A stretch of DNA of 64,000 nucleotides from Elioraea tepida (GCF_019203965.1 NZ_CP076448.1:1379001-1443000); one strand, 5' to 3'. Positions 17,973 to 27,040 are shown, counted from the first letter of the stretch. The notes: generated by a model from the sequence alone, not told the origin. A program made the numbers and translations.

Positions 17973-18149
17973 AGTCAGACGCTCCCCCGCCGCCGGAGCG
18001 GCGTGCGCGGCGCCGTGCAGCGGAATGCGCCGACAGTGTGATCATGTTCTGAGCGTTCTGCCCACTTGGAAAGCATTTTCATCTGTCGCTGTAACGTCCT
18101 GCCCACGTTTTCGGCACATCCTCGCGCCGCCTGTACGAGCGTGTGCACA

Positions 18150-18165
18150 TGGCATGCCGGTTGCT
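18150..18165 (+). promoter_or_regulatory. Sigma-54 (-24/-12) promoter for the second ABC-AtzGEH operon
   Basis: TGGCATGCCGGTTGCT matches the sigma-54 consensus TGGCAC-N5-TTGCW with one mismatch (T for C at the sixth base) and the correct GG-N10-GC spacing. The predicted start is near 18177, about 34 bases before the ATG at 18211. The preceding 130 bases are relatively A+T-rich, as an activator-binding region would be, but I found no unambiguous NtrC site. Confidence 0.6.
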
Positions 18166-18210
18166 GCTCACCGGTTTCGGAAACCAAGCCGAAGCGAAGG
18201 GAGAGAGAGG

Positions 18211-19818
18211 ATGATCTCACGTCGTCATGTGCTCAAGGCCGGCACCGCCGCGGCGGCCGGTGCGGCGCTGTCTGCCCCAGCGATCCGCGGCGCAGCCGCA
18301 CAGGCACGGCGCGAGACCCTGCTGCTCGTCAGCGAGAACCCGCCGAACTCGACCGACATCCACGGCGTCGGCGCCAACCGGCCGGCCTACGAGGCCTCCT
18401 GGAACCTCTACGACCGGCTGATGACCTTCGGCGTCAAGAAGGACGCCAACGGCGTCGACCACTACGACTACACCAGGCTCGAGCCCGAGCTCGCGGAGGA
18501 GTGGATCCTGACCCCGACCTCGGTGACCTTCAAGCTTCGCCGCGACGCCACCTTCCATGACGGCACGCCGGTCACGGCCGAGGACGTGAAGTGGAGCTTC
18601 GACCGCGCCGTCTCCGTCGGCGGTTTCCCCACCTTCCAGATGCGCGCGGGCTCGCTCGAGAAACCGGAGCAGTTCGTGGTGGTCGACCGGCACACCTTCC
18701 GCGTCGACTTCATCCGGACCGACAAGCTGACCATGCCCGACCTCGCCGTGCCGGTGCCGGCGATCTACAACTCGGGGCTTGCGAAGAAGCACGCCACCGC
18801 TGCCGACCCGTGGGCGATGGAGTGGCTGCGCGCCAACCCGGCGGCGGGCGGCGCCTTCCGGCTCGAGCGCTGGGTGCCCGGCCAGGAGATGGTGTTCGCC
18901 CGCTTCGACGACTGGAAGAGCGGCCGGCGCCCGGCGCTCGCGCGGGTGATCTGGCGGATCGTGCCGCAGGCGGGCAACCGGCGCGCCCTGCTCGAGCGCG
19001 GCGACGCCGACATCTCCTTCGACCTGCCGCCGAAGGACTTCCAGGAGCTCGCCGCCGCACGGCGTCTCAAGATCGTCGGCACGCCGGTCGAGAACGCCAT
19101 GCAGTACATCGGCATGAACGTGACACGGCCGCCGTTCAACGACGTCCGGGTGCGGCGTGCGATCGCCCATGCCATCCCCTATCAGCGAATCATGGAACAG
19201 GTGACGTTCGGCACCGCGGTGCCGCTGTTCGGCGGCCCTGCCGAGCCGACCGAGCCGGTCTGGCCGCAGCCCTCGCCTTTCGTGACCGATCTCGACCGCG
19301 CCCGTGCGCTGCTCGCCGAGGCCGGCTATCCGAACGGGTTCGAGACGACCTTGAGCTTCGACCTCGGCCTTGCGTCGCTGAACGAGCCGATCGCGGTGCT
19401 CGTTGCGGAGAGCCTCGCGCGGCTTGGCATCCGCGTGACCATCAACAAGATTCCGGGAGCGAACTGGCGAAACGAGCTTCTCAAGAAGGAGCTGCCGCTC
19501 ATCACCAACACCTTCGGCGGCTGGCTCAACTTTCCGGACTATTTCTTCTTCTGGGCCTATCACGGCCAGAACGCCGTGTTCAACACGATGTCGTACCAGA
19601 ACCCGGAGATGGACGCGCTGATCGACCGCTCGCGCTTCACCCAGGACGAGGCGGAGTACCGCGCGGCGGTGAAGGGCTTCATCGCCAAGGCGTGGGAGGA
19701 TGTGCCGCGAGTGCCGCTGTTCCAGCCGAAGCTGATGGTGGCGATGCGCGAGAACGTCGAGGGCTACCGTTACTGGTTCCACCGCCAGCTCGACTATCGC
19801 GTGCTCGCAAAGGTCTGA
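18211..19818 (+). CDS. Peptide/nickel-type ABC transporter substrate-binding protein, Tat-exported
   Basis: A 535-residue family-5 binding protein. The N terminus MISRRHVLKAGTAAAAG is a twin-arginine signal (SRRHVLK) ending near AAAQA. The signature region TSVTFKLRRDATFHDGTPVTAEDVKWS lies near residues 105-131 in pieces (RDATFHDGTPVTAEDVKWS), and VRVRRAIAHAI near 311-321. A good AGGGAGAGAGAGG ribosome site precedes the ATG. It heads an operon with both permeases, both ATPases and the AtzG-E-H proteins, so its ligand is probably the precursor of an AtzE/AtzF substrate such as a ureide. A sigma-54-type promoter lies just upstream. Confidence 0.93.
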   Translation: MISRRHVLKAGTAAAAGAALSAPAIRGAAAQARRETLLLVSENPPNSTDIHGVGANRPAYEASWNLYDRLMTFGVKKDANGVDHYDYTRLEPELAEEWILTPTSVTFKLRRDATFHDGTPVTAEDVKWSFDRAVSVGGFPTFQMRAGSLEKPEQFVVVDRHTFRVDFIRTDKLTMPDLAVPVPAIYNSGLAKKHATAADPWAMEWLRANPAAGGAFRLERWVPGQEMVFARFDDWKSGRRPALARVIWRIVPQAGNRRALLERGDADISFDLPPKDFQELAAARRLKIVGTPVENAMQYIGMNVTRPPFNDVRVRRAIAHAIPYQRIMEQVTFGTAVPLFGGPAEPTEPVWPQPSPFVTDLDRARALLAEAGYPNGFETTLSFDLGLASLNEPIAVLVAESLARLGIRVTINKIPGANWRNELLKKELPLITNTFGGWLNFPDYFFFWAYHGQNAVFNTMSYQNPEMDALIDRSRFTQDEAEYRAAVKGFIAKAWEDVPRVPLFQPKLMVAMRENVEGYRYWFHRQLDYRVLAKV

Positions 19819-19821
19819 GCC

Positions 19822-20838
19822 GTGGTGCTCGGGCTCGTCGCGCAGCGGCTTGCCGCCGCGCTGCCCACGCTTGCGGGCGTCGTCGTCGTCACCTTCCTCC
19901 TCACGCGCGCCTTGCCGGGCGACCCGGCCGCCTATTTCGCCGGGCCGGCAGCGACGCGCGAGGCGGTCGAGGAGATACGCCGCACGCTCGGTCTCGATCA
20001 GCCGCTATGGCTTCAATTCCTCGACTATCTCGGCGATCTCGCGCGCGGGGATCTCGGCATCTCGATCACCACTGGCCAGCCCGTGCTCGCCGATCTCGCA
20101 CAGCGCCTGCCGGCTTCCGCCGAGCTCACCCTGCTCGGGCTTGCGATCGCCGCGAACTTCGGCGTCACGATGGGAGTCGTTGCGGCACTGCGCCCCGGCT
20201 CATGGGTCGATCACCTCTGCCGCATGATCGCCACAGCCGGCGTCTCGCTGCCGACCTTCTTCACGGGCCTGCTGTTCGTCTACGTGTTCTACTACGTGCT
20301 CGGCTGGGCGCCCGCCCCGCTCGGGCGGCTCGATGCCTTCTCCTCGCCGCCGCCACACGTCACGGGGTTCTACCTGATCGACAGCGCGCTTGCCGGCGAT
20401 GGCGAGACCTTCGCCGCGGCGGCGGCGCAACTCGCGCTGCCTGCCCTCACCTTGGGCATCTTCGCGCTCGCCCCGATCGCCCGGATGACGCGCGGCGCGA
20501 TGCTCGCGGTGATGTCGTCCGACTTCATCCGCGCCGCCCGCGCCTCCGGGCTTGCGCGACGAACGCTTGTGCTGCGCTACGCCCTGCGCAACGCGCTTCT
20601 TCCCGTCGTTACCACGCTCGGCATGGTGCTCTCCTTCCTGCTCGGCGCCAATGTGCTCGTCGAGAAGGTGTTCGCCTGGCCGGGCATCGGCTCCTACGCC
20701 GTGGAGGCGCTGATCGCCTCCGACTACGCCCCGGTGCAGGGCTTCGTGCTGACGATGGGGGTGCTCTATGTCACCCTCAACCTTTTGATCGATCTCGCCT
20801 ACCAGGCGATCGACCCGCGCGTGAGGATCGAGGCGTGA
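19822..20838 (+). CDS. ABC transporter permease (DppB-like)
   Basis: A 338-residue DppB/OppB family permease starting with GTG at 19822, three bases after the binding-protein stop. It shows LTRALPGDPAAYFAG, EIRRTLGLDQPLWLQF and GDLGISITTGQPV near the N terminus, six hydrophobic helices, and the ATPase-contact loop ARASGLARRTLVLRYALRN. The ending LLIDLAYQAIDPRVRIEA is typical. It forms the channel with the next gene product, whose GTG start overlaps this stop by four bases. Confidence 0.93.
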   Translation: MVLGLVAQRLAAALPTLAGVVVVTFLLTRALPGDPAAYFAGPAATREAVEEIRRTLGLDQPLWLQFLDYLGDLARGDLGISITTGQPVLADLAQRLPASAELTLLGLAIAANFGVTMGVVAALRPGSWVDHLCRMIATAGVSLPTFFTGLLFVYVFYYVLGWAPAPLGRLDAFSSPPPHVTGFYLIDSALAGDGETFAAAAAQLALPALTLGIFALAPIARMTRGAMLAVMSSDFIRAARASGLARRTLVLRYALRNALLPVVTTLGMVLSFLLGANVLVEKVFAWPGIGSYAVEALIASDYAPVQGFVLTMGVLYVTLNLLIDLAYQAIDPRVRIEA

Positions 20839-21674
20839 GCACGCTCGCCCATGCGCGGCATGTGCTCGCCGAGAACCCGGTCACGGCGGTCGCCTTCTGC
20901 CTGTTCGCCCTGCTTGTCGCGGCTGCCATCGCCGGACCTTCGCTCGTTCCCTATGACCCGCTCGCCTCGTCCGACCGTGCGCTCGCCCCGCCCTCGGTGC
21001 AGCACTGGTTCGGCACCGACAATCTCGGGCGCGACGTGTTCTCGCGCGTCGTCGTCGCGGCACGGCTCGATCTCGGCATGGCCTTCGCCGCAATGGCGAT
21101 CGTCTTCGCGACCGGAACGGTCGCGGGTGTGGCCGCCGGGTTCCTCGGCGGCTGGACCGACCGCGTGATCGGCCGCGTCACCGACACGATCATGGCGTTC
21201 CCGCTGTTCGTGCTCGCAATGGGGCTCGTCGCCGCGGCCGGCAACACCGTCGCCAACGTCATCTGGGCCACAGCGATCATCAACTTCCCGATCTATGCGC
21301 GGGTCGCGCGGACGGAGGCGAACATCCGCCGCGAGGCCGGTTTCGTCGAGGCGGCTCGGCTTTCGGGAAGGGGCACGCTCCAGGTGATGATCTGCGAGAT
21401 CCTGCCCAACGTGTTGCCGATCATGATGGTTCAGGTGAGCCTGACGATGGGCTACGCGATCCTCAACACCGCCGGCCTCTCCTTCATCGGCCTCGGCATC
21501 CGGCCGCCGACGGCCGAGTGGGGCATCATGGTGGCCGAAGGCGCGGGCTACATCGTTTCGGGCGAGTGGTGGATCGCGTTCTTCCCCGGGCTCGCCCTGA
21601 TGCTTGCCGTGTTCACCTTCAACCTGCTGGGCGACGGGTTGCGCGACATCGTCGACCCGCGACGCCGCTCCTGA
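20835..21674 (+). CDS. ABC transporter permease (DppC-like)
   Basis: A 279-residue DppC/OppC family permease. HWFGTDNLGRDVFSRVV follows the first membrane helix, and the EAA loop is EAARLSGRGTLQVMICEILPN. The family ending SFIGLGIRPPTAEWG and LGDGLRDIVDPRRR is present. The GTG start sits inside the stop of the DppB-like gene (GTGA). The next gene, the DppD-like ATPase, starts 10 bases after its stop. Confidence 0.93.
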   Translation: MSTLAHARHVLAENPVTAVAFCLFALLVAAAIAGPSLVPYDPLASSDRALAPPSVQHWFGTDNLGRDVFSRVVVAARLDLGMAFAAMAIVFATGTVAGVAAGFLGGWTDRVIGRVTDTIMAFPLFVLAMGLVAAAGNTVANVIWATAIINFPIYARVARTEANIRREAGFVEAARLSGRGTLQVMICEILPNVLPIMMVQVSLTMGYAILNTAGLSFIGLGIRPPTAEWGIMVAEGAGYIVSGEWWIAFFPGLALMLAVFTFNLLGDGLRDIVDPRRRS

Positions 21675-21684
21675 GGCGGCGGGC

Positions 21685-22653
21685 ATGCCGCAGCCTCCGC
21701 TGCTTGCGATCGAGCATCTCGCGGTCGAGTTCCGCACGCGCTCAGGCGTGGTGCGTGCGCTCGAGAACGTCTCCTTTGCGATCGCCCGAGGCGAGACGGT
21801 CGGCGTGGTCGGCGAAAGCGGGTCGGGCAAGTCGGTCACGGCTTACGCGGTGATGCGTCTGCTCGACCCTTCCGCGCGCGTCACCTCGGGAAAGATCGTG
21901 TTCGGCGGGCTCGACATGCTCGCGGCCGACGAGGCCACGCTTGCGGAGATGCGCGGGCGGGAACTCGCGATGATCTTCCAAAACCCGCGCGCGAGCCTCA
22001 ACCCGATACGCCGCGTCGGCGACCAGATCGCCGATGTGCTGCGCCGCCACGCCAATCTCGGCGCCCGCGCGGCGGCCGACCGCGCCGTCGCCCTGCTCGC
22101 CGAGGTCGGCATCCCCGATCCGTCGCGCCGTGCGAGGGCCTACCCCTTCGAGCTCTCGGGCGGGATGTGCCAGCGCGTCGGCATCGCCATCGCTCTCGCC
22201 TGCCGCCCCGCTCTTCTCATCGCCGACGAGCCGACCACGGGCCTCGACGTCACGACCCAGGCCACGATCATGGACCTCGTGGCCGAGCTCGGCGCCGCCC
22301 GCGGCATGGCGACGATGCTGATCACCCATGACCTCGGGCTGGCCGCGGAACGGTGCGACCGTATGGTGGTGATGCATGCCGGCCACGTTGTGGAGGACGC
22401 TCCGACCGAGGCCCTATTCGCCCGGCCGCGTCACCCCTACACCGCGCGGCTTCTGGCCGCCACGCCGCGGCCAGGGGTGACGCTCGCGGGGCTCAGCCCG
22501 ATCCCCGGCGGGCTTCCGGACCTCAGGCGCGACGACCTCCCGCCCTGCCGCTTCGCCGCACGCTGCGACCGCCGACGCGACGACTGCCTCGCCGGGCCGC
22601 TGCCGCTGCAGATCGAGGGCGCGCGGCGCGTCGCCTGCAGGCACCCGCTGTGA
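21685..22653 (+). CDS. ABC transporter ATPase (DppD-like)
   Basis: A 322-residue nucleotide-binding subunit. Walker A is GESGSGKS near residues 43-50, the Q-loop FQNPRASLNP, the signature LSGGMCQRVGIA (the usual LSGGMRQR has Cys in place of Arg), and Walker B LLIADEPTTGLD followed by ITHDLGL. The C-terminal oligopeptide-transporter tail has the Cys pattern CRFAARCDRRRDDC, which in this subfamily can bind an iron-sulfur cluster. It couples ATP hydrolysis to the DppB/DppC-like permeases and may also serve the ATPase-less transporter at 5.4-9.0 kb. Confidence 0.93.
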   Translation: MPQPPLLAIEHLAVEFRTRSGVVRALENVSFAIARGETVGVVGESGSGKSVTAYAVMRLLDPSARVTSGKIVFGGLDMLAADEATLAEMRGRELAMIFQNPRASLNPIRRVGDQIADVLRRHANLGARAAADRAVALLAEVGIPDPSRRARAYPFELSGGMCQRVGIAIALACRPALLIADEPTTGLDVTTQATIMDLVAELGAARGMATMLITHDLGLAAERCDRMVVMHAGHVVEDAPTEALFARPRHPYTARLLAATPRPGVTLAGLSPIPGGLPDLRRDDLPPCRFAARCDRRRDDCLAGPLPLQIEGARRVACRHPL

Positions 22654-23675
22654 ACGCGCCCCTGATTGAGGCCGAGGCGAGGGCGACGCCGGTGCTCGTC
22701 GCCTCCTCGCTCAGCAAGCGGTTTCCGGTGGGCCGGCCACGCCTGTTCGCCCGGGCGCGGCGGCCGCTCCTGCACGCGGTCGATCGTGTGTCGCTTGCGA
22801 TCGGCGCCGGCGAGACGGTCGGCCTCGTCGGCGAGTCGGGCTGCGGCAAGACCACACTCACCCGCATGCTCGCGCGTCTGATCGACCCGACCGAGGGCAG
22901 AATCCTGTTCGGCGGCGAGGATCTCGCTGCCATCCCCGCCGCGCGCTTCGCCCGGCATCCTGCCAGGGCCGCGATCCAGATGGTGTTCCAGGACGCCGAG
23001 GGCTCGATCAACCCGCGGTTCACCGCCTTCGAGGCGATCGCGGCGCCGCTGCGGCGTCTGCGGGGGCTTCGCGGCGCGGCGCTTGCGGCGTCGGTCGAGC
23101 GCGCTGCCGAGCGTTGCGGCCTGCCGAAGGAGCTGCTCGGGCGGTTCCCGCACCAGCTCTCGGGCGGGCAGAAGGCGCGCGTCGGCATCGCCCGCGCCAT
23201 TGCGACCGAGCCGACGCTGCTGATCCTCGACGAGCCGACCTCGGCGCTCGATGTTTCGGTGCAGGTGGTGATCCTGCATCTCCTCGCCGAGCTGAGGCGC
23301 GCGCTCGGCATGAGCTATCTCTTCGTCAGCCATGACCTGAATGTGGTTCGGCTGATCTGCGACCGGGTGGCGGTGATGTATCTCGGCCGGATCGTCGAGG
23401 AGGGCCCAGCGGAAGCGGTGTTCCGCTCCCCCGCCCATCCCTACACCCGCGCCCTGGTGGACAGCATCGCGATCCCGGGGCAGAAGCGCGCGGGAGCAAG
23501 GATCAGGCTCACGGGAGACCCGCAGAGCCCGATCGACCCGGATCCCGAGGCATGCCGCTTCCACGGGCGCTGCCCGCGCGGCGAGGCGCTGTGCGGCAGG
23601 GCCGCGCCTCCCGAGGTCTCGCCCGCTCCGGGGCGGCGCGCCCTCTGCCACTTCCCACTCCTCGAGCCCGGATGA
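22650..23675 (+). CDS. ABC transporter ATPase (DppF-like)
   Basis: A 341-residue second ATPase. Walker A GESGCGKTT lies near residues 65-73, with VFQDAEGSINPR as Q-loop region, signature LSGGQKARVGIARA, Walker B LLILDEPTSALD, and VSHDLNVV. The C-terminal Cys cluster is CRFHGRCPRGEALCG. The GTG start overlaps the DppD-like stop by four bases (GTGA), and its own stop overlaps the ATG of the AtzG-like gene (ATGA). Transport and hydrolase genes are therefore one translational unit. Confidence 0.93.
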   Translation: MNAPLIEAEARATPVLVASSLSKRFPVGRPRLFARARRPLLHAVDRVSLAIGAGETVGLVGESGCGKTTLTRMLARLIDPTEGRILFGGEDLAAIPAARFARHPARAAIQMVFQDAEGSINPRFTAFEAIAAPLRRLRGLRGAALAASVERAAERCGLPKELLGRFPHQLSGGQKARVGIARAIATEPTLLILDEPTSALDVSVQVVILHLLAELRRALGMSYLFVSHDLNVVRLICDRVAVMYLGRIVEEGPAEAVFRSPAHPYTRALVDSIAIPGQKRAGARIRLTGDPQSPIDPDPEACRFHGRCPRGEALCGRAAPPEVSPAPGRRALCHFPLLEPG

Positions 23676-23878
23676 CCGAGACCACACCGAAGCCGCTCAC
23701 CGAGGCAGAAGCCGAGGCGCTGATGGAGGCCGCCTCGCGCGCGCTTTCCCTGCCGATCCCGGAAGCATGCCGCGCGGGAACGATCGCCAACATCGTCGCC
23801 GCCTCGCAGGCGGCTGCCTTCGTCATGTCCTTCCCGCTCGCCGACACCGACGAGGCGGCGCCGGTGTTCCGCGCATGA
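23672..23878 (+). CDS. atzG: AtzG-like small subunit (DUF4089)
   Basis: A 68-residue protein of the DUF4089/AtzG type: helical, with LTEAEAEALMEAASRALSLPI-like beginning and the conserved NIVAASQAAAFVMSFPL region near residues 30-55, ending in a Glu-rich PVFRA tail. AtzG binds AtzE and orders its active site, so AtzE needs it for 1-carboxybiuret hydrolase activity. The ATG overlaps the DppF-like stop and the TGA overlaps the AtzE ATG, both as ATGA, consistent with 1:1 synthesis of a heterotetramer. Confidence 0.88.
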   Translation: MTETTPKPLTEAEAEALMEAASRALSLPIPEACRAGTIANIVAASQAAAFVMSFPLADTDEAAPVFRA

Positions 23879-25293
23879 CCGACGAGGCGACCGCAGCCGA
23901 CACCCTGCTCGACGGCGATGCCGTGGCCATCGCCGCCGCCGTTCGGTCGCGTCGCGTCACGGCTCTCGCCGTCGCGGAGGCGGCGCTCGCGCGTATCGGG
24001 GCGCGCAACCGGAGCCTCAACGCCTTCACCGACATCACGGCCGAGCGCGCCCGCGCCGCCGCCCGGAGGGTGGACGAGGCGGTCGCCTCGGGGCGCGATC
24101 CGGGCCCGCTCGCCGGGGTTCCGTTCGCGGCGAAGAACCTCTTCGACGTCGCTGGCCTGCCGACGCGCGCGGGCTCGCGGATCGGCCGCGACAACGCCCC
24201 CGCCACGCGCGATGCGACCGCGATCCGACGCCTCGAGGCAGCCGGCGCGGTGCTCGTCGGTGCGCTGAACATGGGCGAGTACGCCTATGACTTCACCGGC
24301 GAGAACGCGCATGACGGGCCGTCACGAAACCCGCACGACCTCTCGCGCATGTCGGGCGGCTCCTCGGGCGGATCGGGGGCGGCGGTGGCGGGGCGTCTCG
24401 TGCCGCTCGCTCTCGGCACGGATACGAACGGCTCGATCCGCGTGCCGGCCGCCTTCTGCGGCGTCTTCGGCCTGAAGCCGACCTACGGGCGTCTGTCGCG
24501 CGCGGGCGCGATGCTGTTCGCCGCGAGCTTCGACCATGTCGGCCCGCTCGCGCGCTCGGTGCGCGACCTCGCCGCCGCCTATGACGCGATGCTCGGTGCG
24601 GATTCGGACGACCCCGCTCTCGCGCCCGTCGATCCTGTTCCGCTTTCCGATCGTCTCGAGATCGATCCTTCGGAGCTGCGGATCGCGGTCGCCGGAGGGC
24701 ATTTCGCGGCGAACGCCGCACCGGGCGTGCTCGAGGCGGTGGAGGCTGTCGCCGCCGCCCTCGGCGCGACGCGTCGGGTCGAGCTGCCGGAGGCTGCGCG
24801 CGCACGTGCCGCCGCCTTCGTCATCACCACGGTCGAGGGCGGGAACCTTCACCTCGAGCGGCTTCGCGCCCGGGCCATGGACTACGACCCGGCGACGCGT
24901 GACCGGTTCCTCGCCGGCGCGCTTCTTCCCGCCGGCTGGTATCTCGCAGCACAGCGCTTCCGGGCGTGGTATCGCGCGCGCGTGCTCGCCCTGTTTGAGG
25001 AGGTGGACGTGATCCTTGCCCCGGCGACGCCCCTGCCCGCACCGCCGATCGGGGCGCAGACGATGACGCTCGGGGGCAACACCGTGCCGCTTCGTCCGAA
25101 TATCGGCCTCTACACCCAGCCGCTCTCCTTCATCGGGCTGCCGGTCGTCTGCATCCCCGGGGGCCGCTCGCCCGAGGGCCTGCCGCTCGGCGTGCAGGTG
25201 ATCGCCGCGCCATGGGCGGAGGAGAAGGCGCTCGCGGTCGCCGCGGCGCTCGAGCGCCACGGCGTCGCCCGCTGTCCGGAGCTTCCTGCATGA
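23875..25293 (+). CDS. atzE: AtzE-family amidohydrolase (1-carboxybiuret hydrolase-like)
   Basis: A 472-residue amidase-signature enzyme. Lys87 is in FAAKNLFDV, cis-Ser in SGGSSGGSG near 163, and the nucleophile Ser187 in [11 protein letters not shown]. The segment [14 protein letters not shown] is typical of AtzE. AtzE with AtzG hydrolyses 1-carboxybiuret to 1,3-dicarboxyurea-type products that lead to allophanate. The neighbouring AtzF supplies the next step. No cyanuric acid hydrolase (AtzD) or biuret hydrolase gene is in the window, so the true substrate may be a different carboxylated ureide. Translation is coupled to AtzG upstream and AtzH downstream (ATGA overlaps). Confidence 0.9.
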   Translation: MTDEATAADTLLDGDAVAIAAAVRSRRVTALAVAEAALARIGARNRSLNAFTDITAERARAAARRVDEAVASGRDPGPLAGVPFAAKNLFDVAGLPTRAGSRIGRDNAPATRDATAIRRLEAAGAVLVGALNMGEYAYDFTGENAHDGPSRNPHDLSRMSGGSSGGSGAAVAGRLVPLALGTDTNGSIRVPAAFCGVFGLKPTYGRLSRAGAMLFAASFDHVGPLARSVRDLAAAYDAMLGADSDDPALAPVDPVPLSDRLEIDPSELRIAVAGGHFAANAAPGVLEAVEAVAAALGATRRVELPEAARARAAAFVITTVEGGNLHLERLRARAMDYDPATRDRFLAGALLPAGWYLAAQRFRAWYRARVLALFEEVDVILAPATPLPAPPIGAQTMTLGGNTVPLRPNIGLYTQPLSFIGLPVVCIPGGRSPEGLPLGVQVIAAPWAEEKALAVAAALERHGVARCPELPA

Positions 25294-25724
25294 CCATGCC
25301 CATCAACCTTCCCGGGCCGCTCGCCGAGGTCAGGGAGGCGTTCGCGGCCTATGAGCGCGCGCTCGTCGGCAACGATGTCGCGCTCCTCGACCTCCTGTTC
25401 TGGAACAGCCCGCACACGCTCCGCTACGGGGTGACGGAGAACCTCTACGGCTGGGAGGCGATCGCCGCCTTCCGCGCCGGCCGGTCGCCTGCGGGGCTTG
25501 CGCGGTCCTTGCGCAACACGGTCATCACCACCTTCGGCACAGACGCCGCCACCGCCAACACCGAGTTCGTGCGCGACGGCTCCACGGCGATCGGCCGGCA
25601 GAGCCAGTGCTGGATACGCTTCCCCGTCGCCGAGGTCGGCGAGGCCTTCCGGGGCTGGCGCATCGTCGCCGCCCATGTCTCGCTGCTCGTCGAGCCGGAA
25701 GCGCCGGCGACCCGGGGGCGTTGA
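25290..25724 (+). CDS. atzH: AtzH-like protein (NTF2 fold, DUF3225)
   Basis: A 144-residue AtzH-like protein: [23 protein letters not shown] near residues 21-43, [16 protein letters not shown], and a C-terminal [13 protein letters not shown]. In the cyanurate operon AtzH is encoded between AtzE and AtzF and has been proposed to handle the decarboxylation of 1,3-dicarboxyurea. The ATG at 25290 overlaps the AtzE stop; a second ATG at 25296 is possible. It is clearly related to the protein at 12717-13115. Confidence 0.86.
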   Translation: MTMPINLPGPLAEVREAFAAYERALVGNDVALLDLLFWNSPHTLRYGVTENLYGWEAIAAFRAGRSPAGLARSLRNTVITTFGTDAATANTEFVRDGSTAIGRQSQCWIRFPVAEVGEAFRGWRIVAAHVSLLVEPEAPATRGR

Positions 25725-25756
25725 CGCACGCCGCTGCCGGCGCACATCGTGGGCGC

Positions 25757-26977
25757 ATGGAAGGGAGCCCAGCCGCACGCGCCGAGCGCGACGCGCACAC
25801 CGCCGTCGCGTCCGAAGAGAGGGTGGCCACGCCGTTCCTCCTGCTTGCCGCCGTCGCCGGCATCGGCCAGGTGGCCGCGAACCTGCCGCTGCCGAGCCTG
25901 CCCGCGATCGCCGAGACCTTCCGCGTCGGTCCGGGCGGAGGCGAGCTCGTGCTCGCTGTGTTCCTCGCCGCTTTCGCGCCGTTTCAGCTCGTCTGGGGCC
26001 CTCTGTCGGATCGGCACGGGCGGCGCCCGGTCGTGCTCGGCACGCTCGGCCTGTTCGCTGCCGGAAGCCTGCTGTGCGCGGTCGCGACGAGCTTCGCGGT
26101 GCTGCTCGCCGGCCGCGTGCTTCAAGCAGCGGGCGGGGCGGCCGGGCTCGTGATCGCGCGGGCGATGATCCGTGATGCGAACGAGGGAGCAGGCGTTGGC
26201 CGCGGCATGGCGGCGCTGTCGATGGCGATCGCCGCAGTGCCGGCCTTCTCGCCTCTCCTCGGCGCGGCGCTCGATCTCGCCGCCGGTTGGCGCGCCGGCT
26301 TCCTGTTCTCGGCCGCCGTCGCGCTCGCGATCCTTGCCTTGGCCGCCCGCGCCCTGGTCGAGACGAACATCAGCCGGCTCGTCGTTCTCGACGCCCGGGC
26401 GATCGCGCGCGGCTATCGCGGCGTGTGGGCCTCGCCGCGGTTCCGGGCCAATGTGCTCGTGGCCGCGGGCGCGATGGGAGGGCTGTTCGCCTTCGGCGCC
26501 GGCAGCCCCGAGCTCTACATCATCGGGTTCGGGCTCACGCCCGCGGTTTACGCGCTCTATCCGTTGATCGCTGTCGGCGGTGTCGTGATCGGCGGCGGTG
26601 TCGCGCGGCAGCTGATGAAGCGCGGCCGGGCGACCGCTGGCCTCGCCACCGGCACGGTGCTGATGCTCGCGGGCAGTCTCGGCATGGTCGCGCTCGACCC
26701 GCTCGGCCTGTTCGGCAAGCATGCGGTGAACGTGACGATGAGCCTCTTCGTGCTGGGGCTCGGGCTCGCGCTTCCTGCCGCCTTCGCCGAGGCGCTCGCC
26801 GAGTTCAAGGGCAATGCCGGGACCGCGGCGAGCCTTGCGGGCGCGATCCAAATCGGCTTCGGGGCGGTCGCCGCGGCGCTTGCGGGTGTGATCGGCATGC
26901 CGGCGGCGATGGCGGGCTGCGGCCTCGTCGCTGCAGCCTCGCTCGCGGTTCGGCCGGCGGGACGCCACAGCACGTGA
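25757..26977 (+). CDS. Bcr/CflA-type MFS exporter
   Basis: A 406-residue major facilitator with about twelve hydrophobic helices. The family loop GPLSDRHGRRPVVLG near residues 80-94 is the MFS motif A, and GRVLQAAGGAAGLVIARAMIRD near 120-141 is the Bcr/CflA motif, typical of drug or metabolite proton antiporters. It begins 32 bases after the AtzH-like gene on the same strand and may be the last gene of the operon. Its substrate could be a pathway intermediate or a toxic ligand. Confidence 0.88.
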   Translation: MEGSPAARAERDAHTAVASEERVATPFLLLAAVAGIGQVAANLPLPSLPAIAETFRVGPGGGELVLAVFLAAFAPFQLVWGPLSDRHGRRPVVLGTLGLFAAGSLLCAVATSFAVLLAGRVLQAAGGAAGLVIARAMIRDANEGAGVGRGMAALSMAIAAVPAFSPLLGAALDLAAGWRAGFLFSAAVALAILALAARALVETNISRLVVLDARAIARGYRGVWASPRFRANVLVAAGAMGGLFAFGAGSPELYIIGFGLTPAVYALYPLIAVGGVVIGGGVARQLMKRGRATAGLATGTVLMLAGSLGMVALDPLGLFGKHAVNVTMSLFVLGLGLALPAAFAEALAEFKGNAGTAASLAGAIQIGFGAVAAALAGVIGMPAAMAGCGLVAAASLAVRPAGRHST

Positions 26978-27040
26978 CGCCCGGGCCGCGCCTGCGCCCG
27001 GCCTGACCGCGGCGCCGCAGCCCGAATCGCACGCGCCGCG

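Noticed and set aside
17972-18149. A sigma-54 promoter for atzF on the minus strand
   Set aside because: No GG-N10-GC match in the correct orientation was found in this stretch; its promoter remains unknown.
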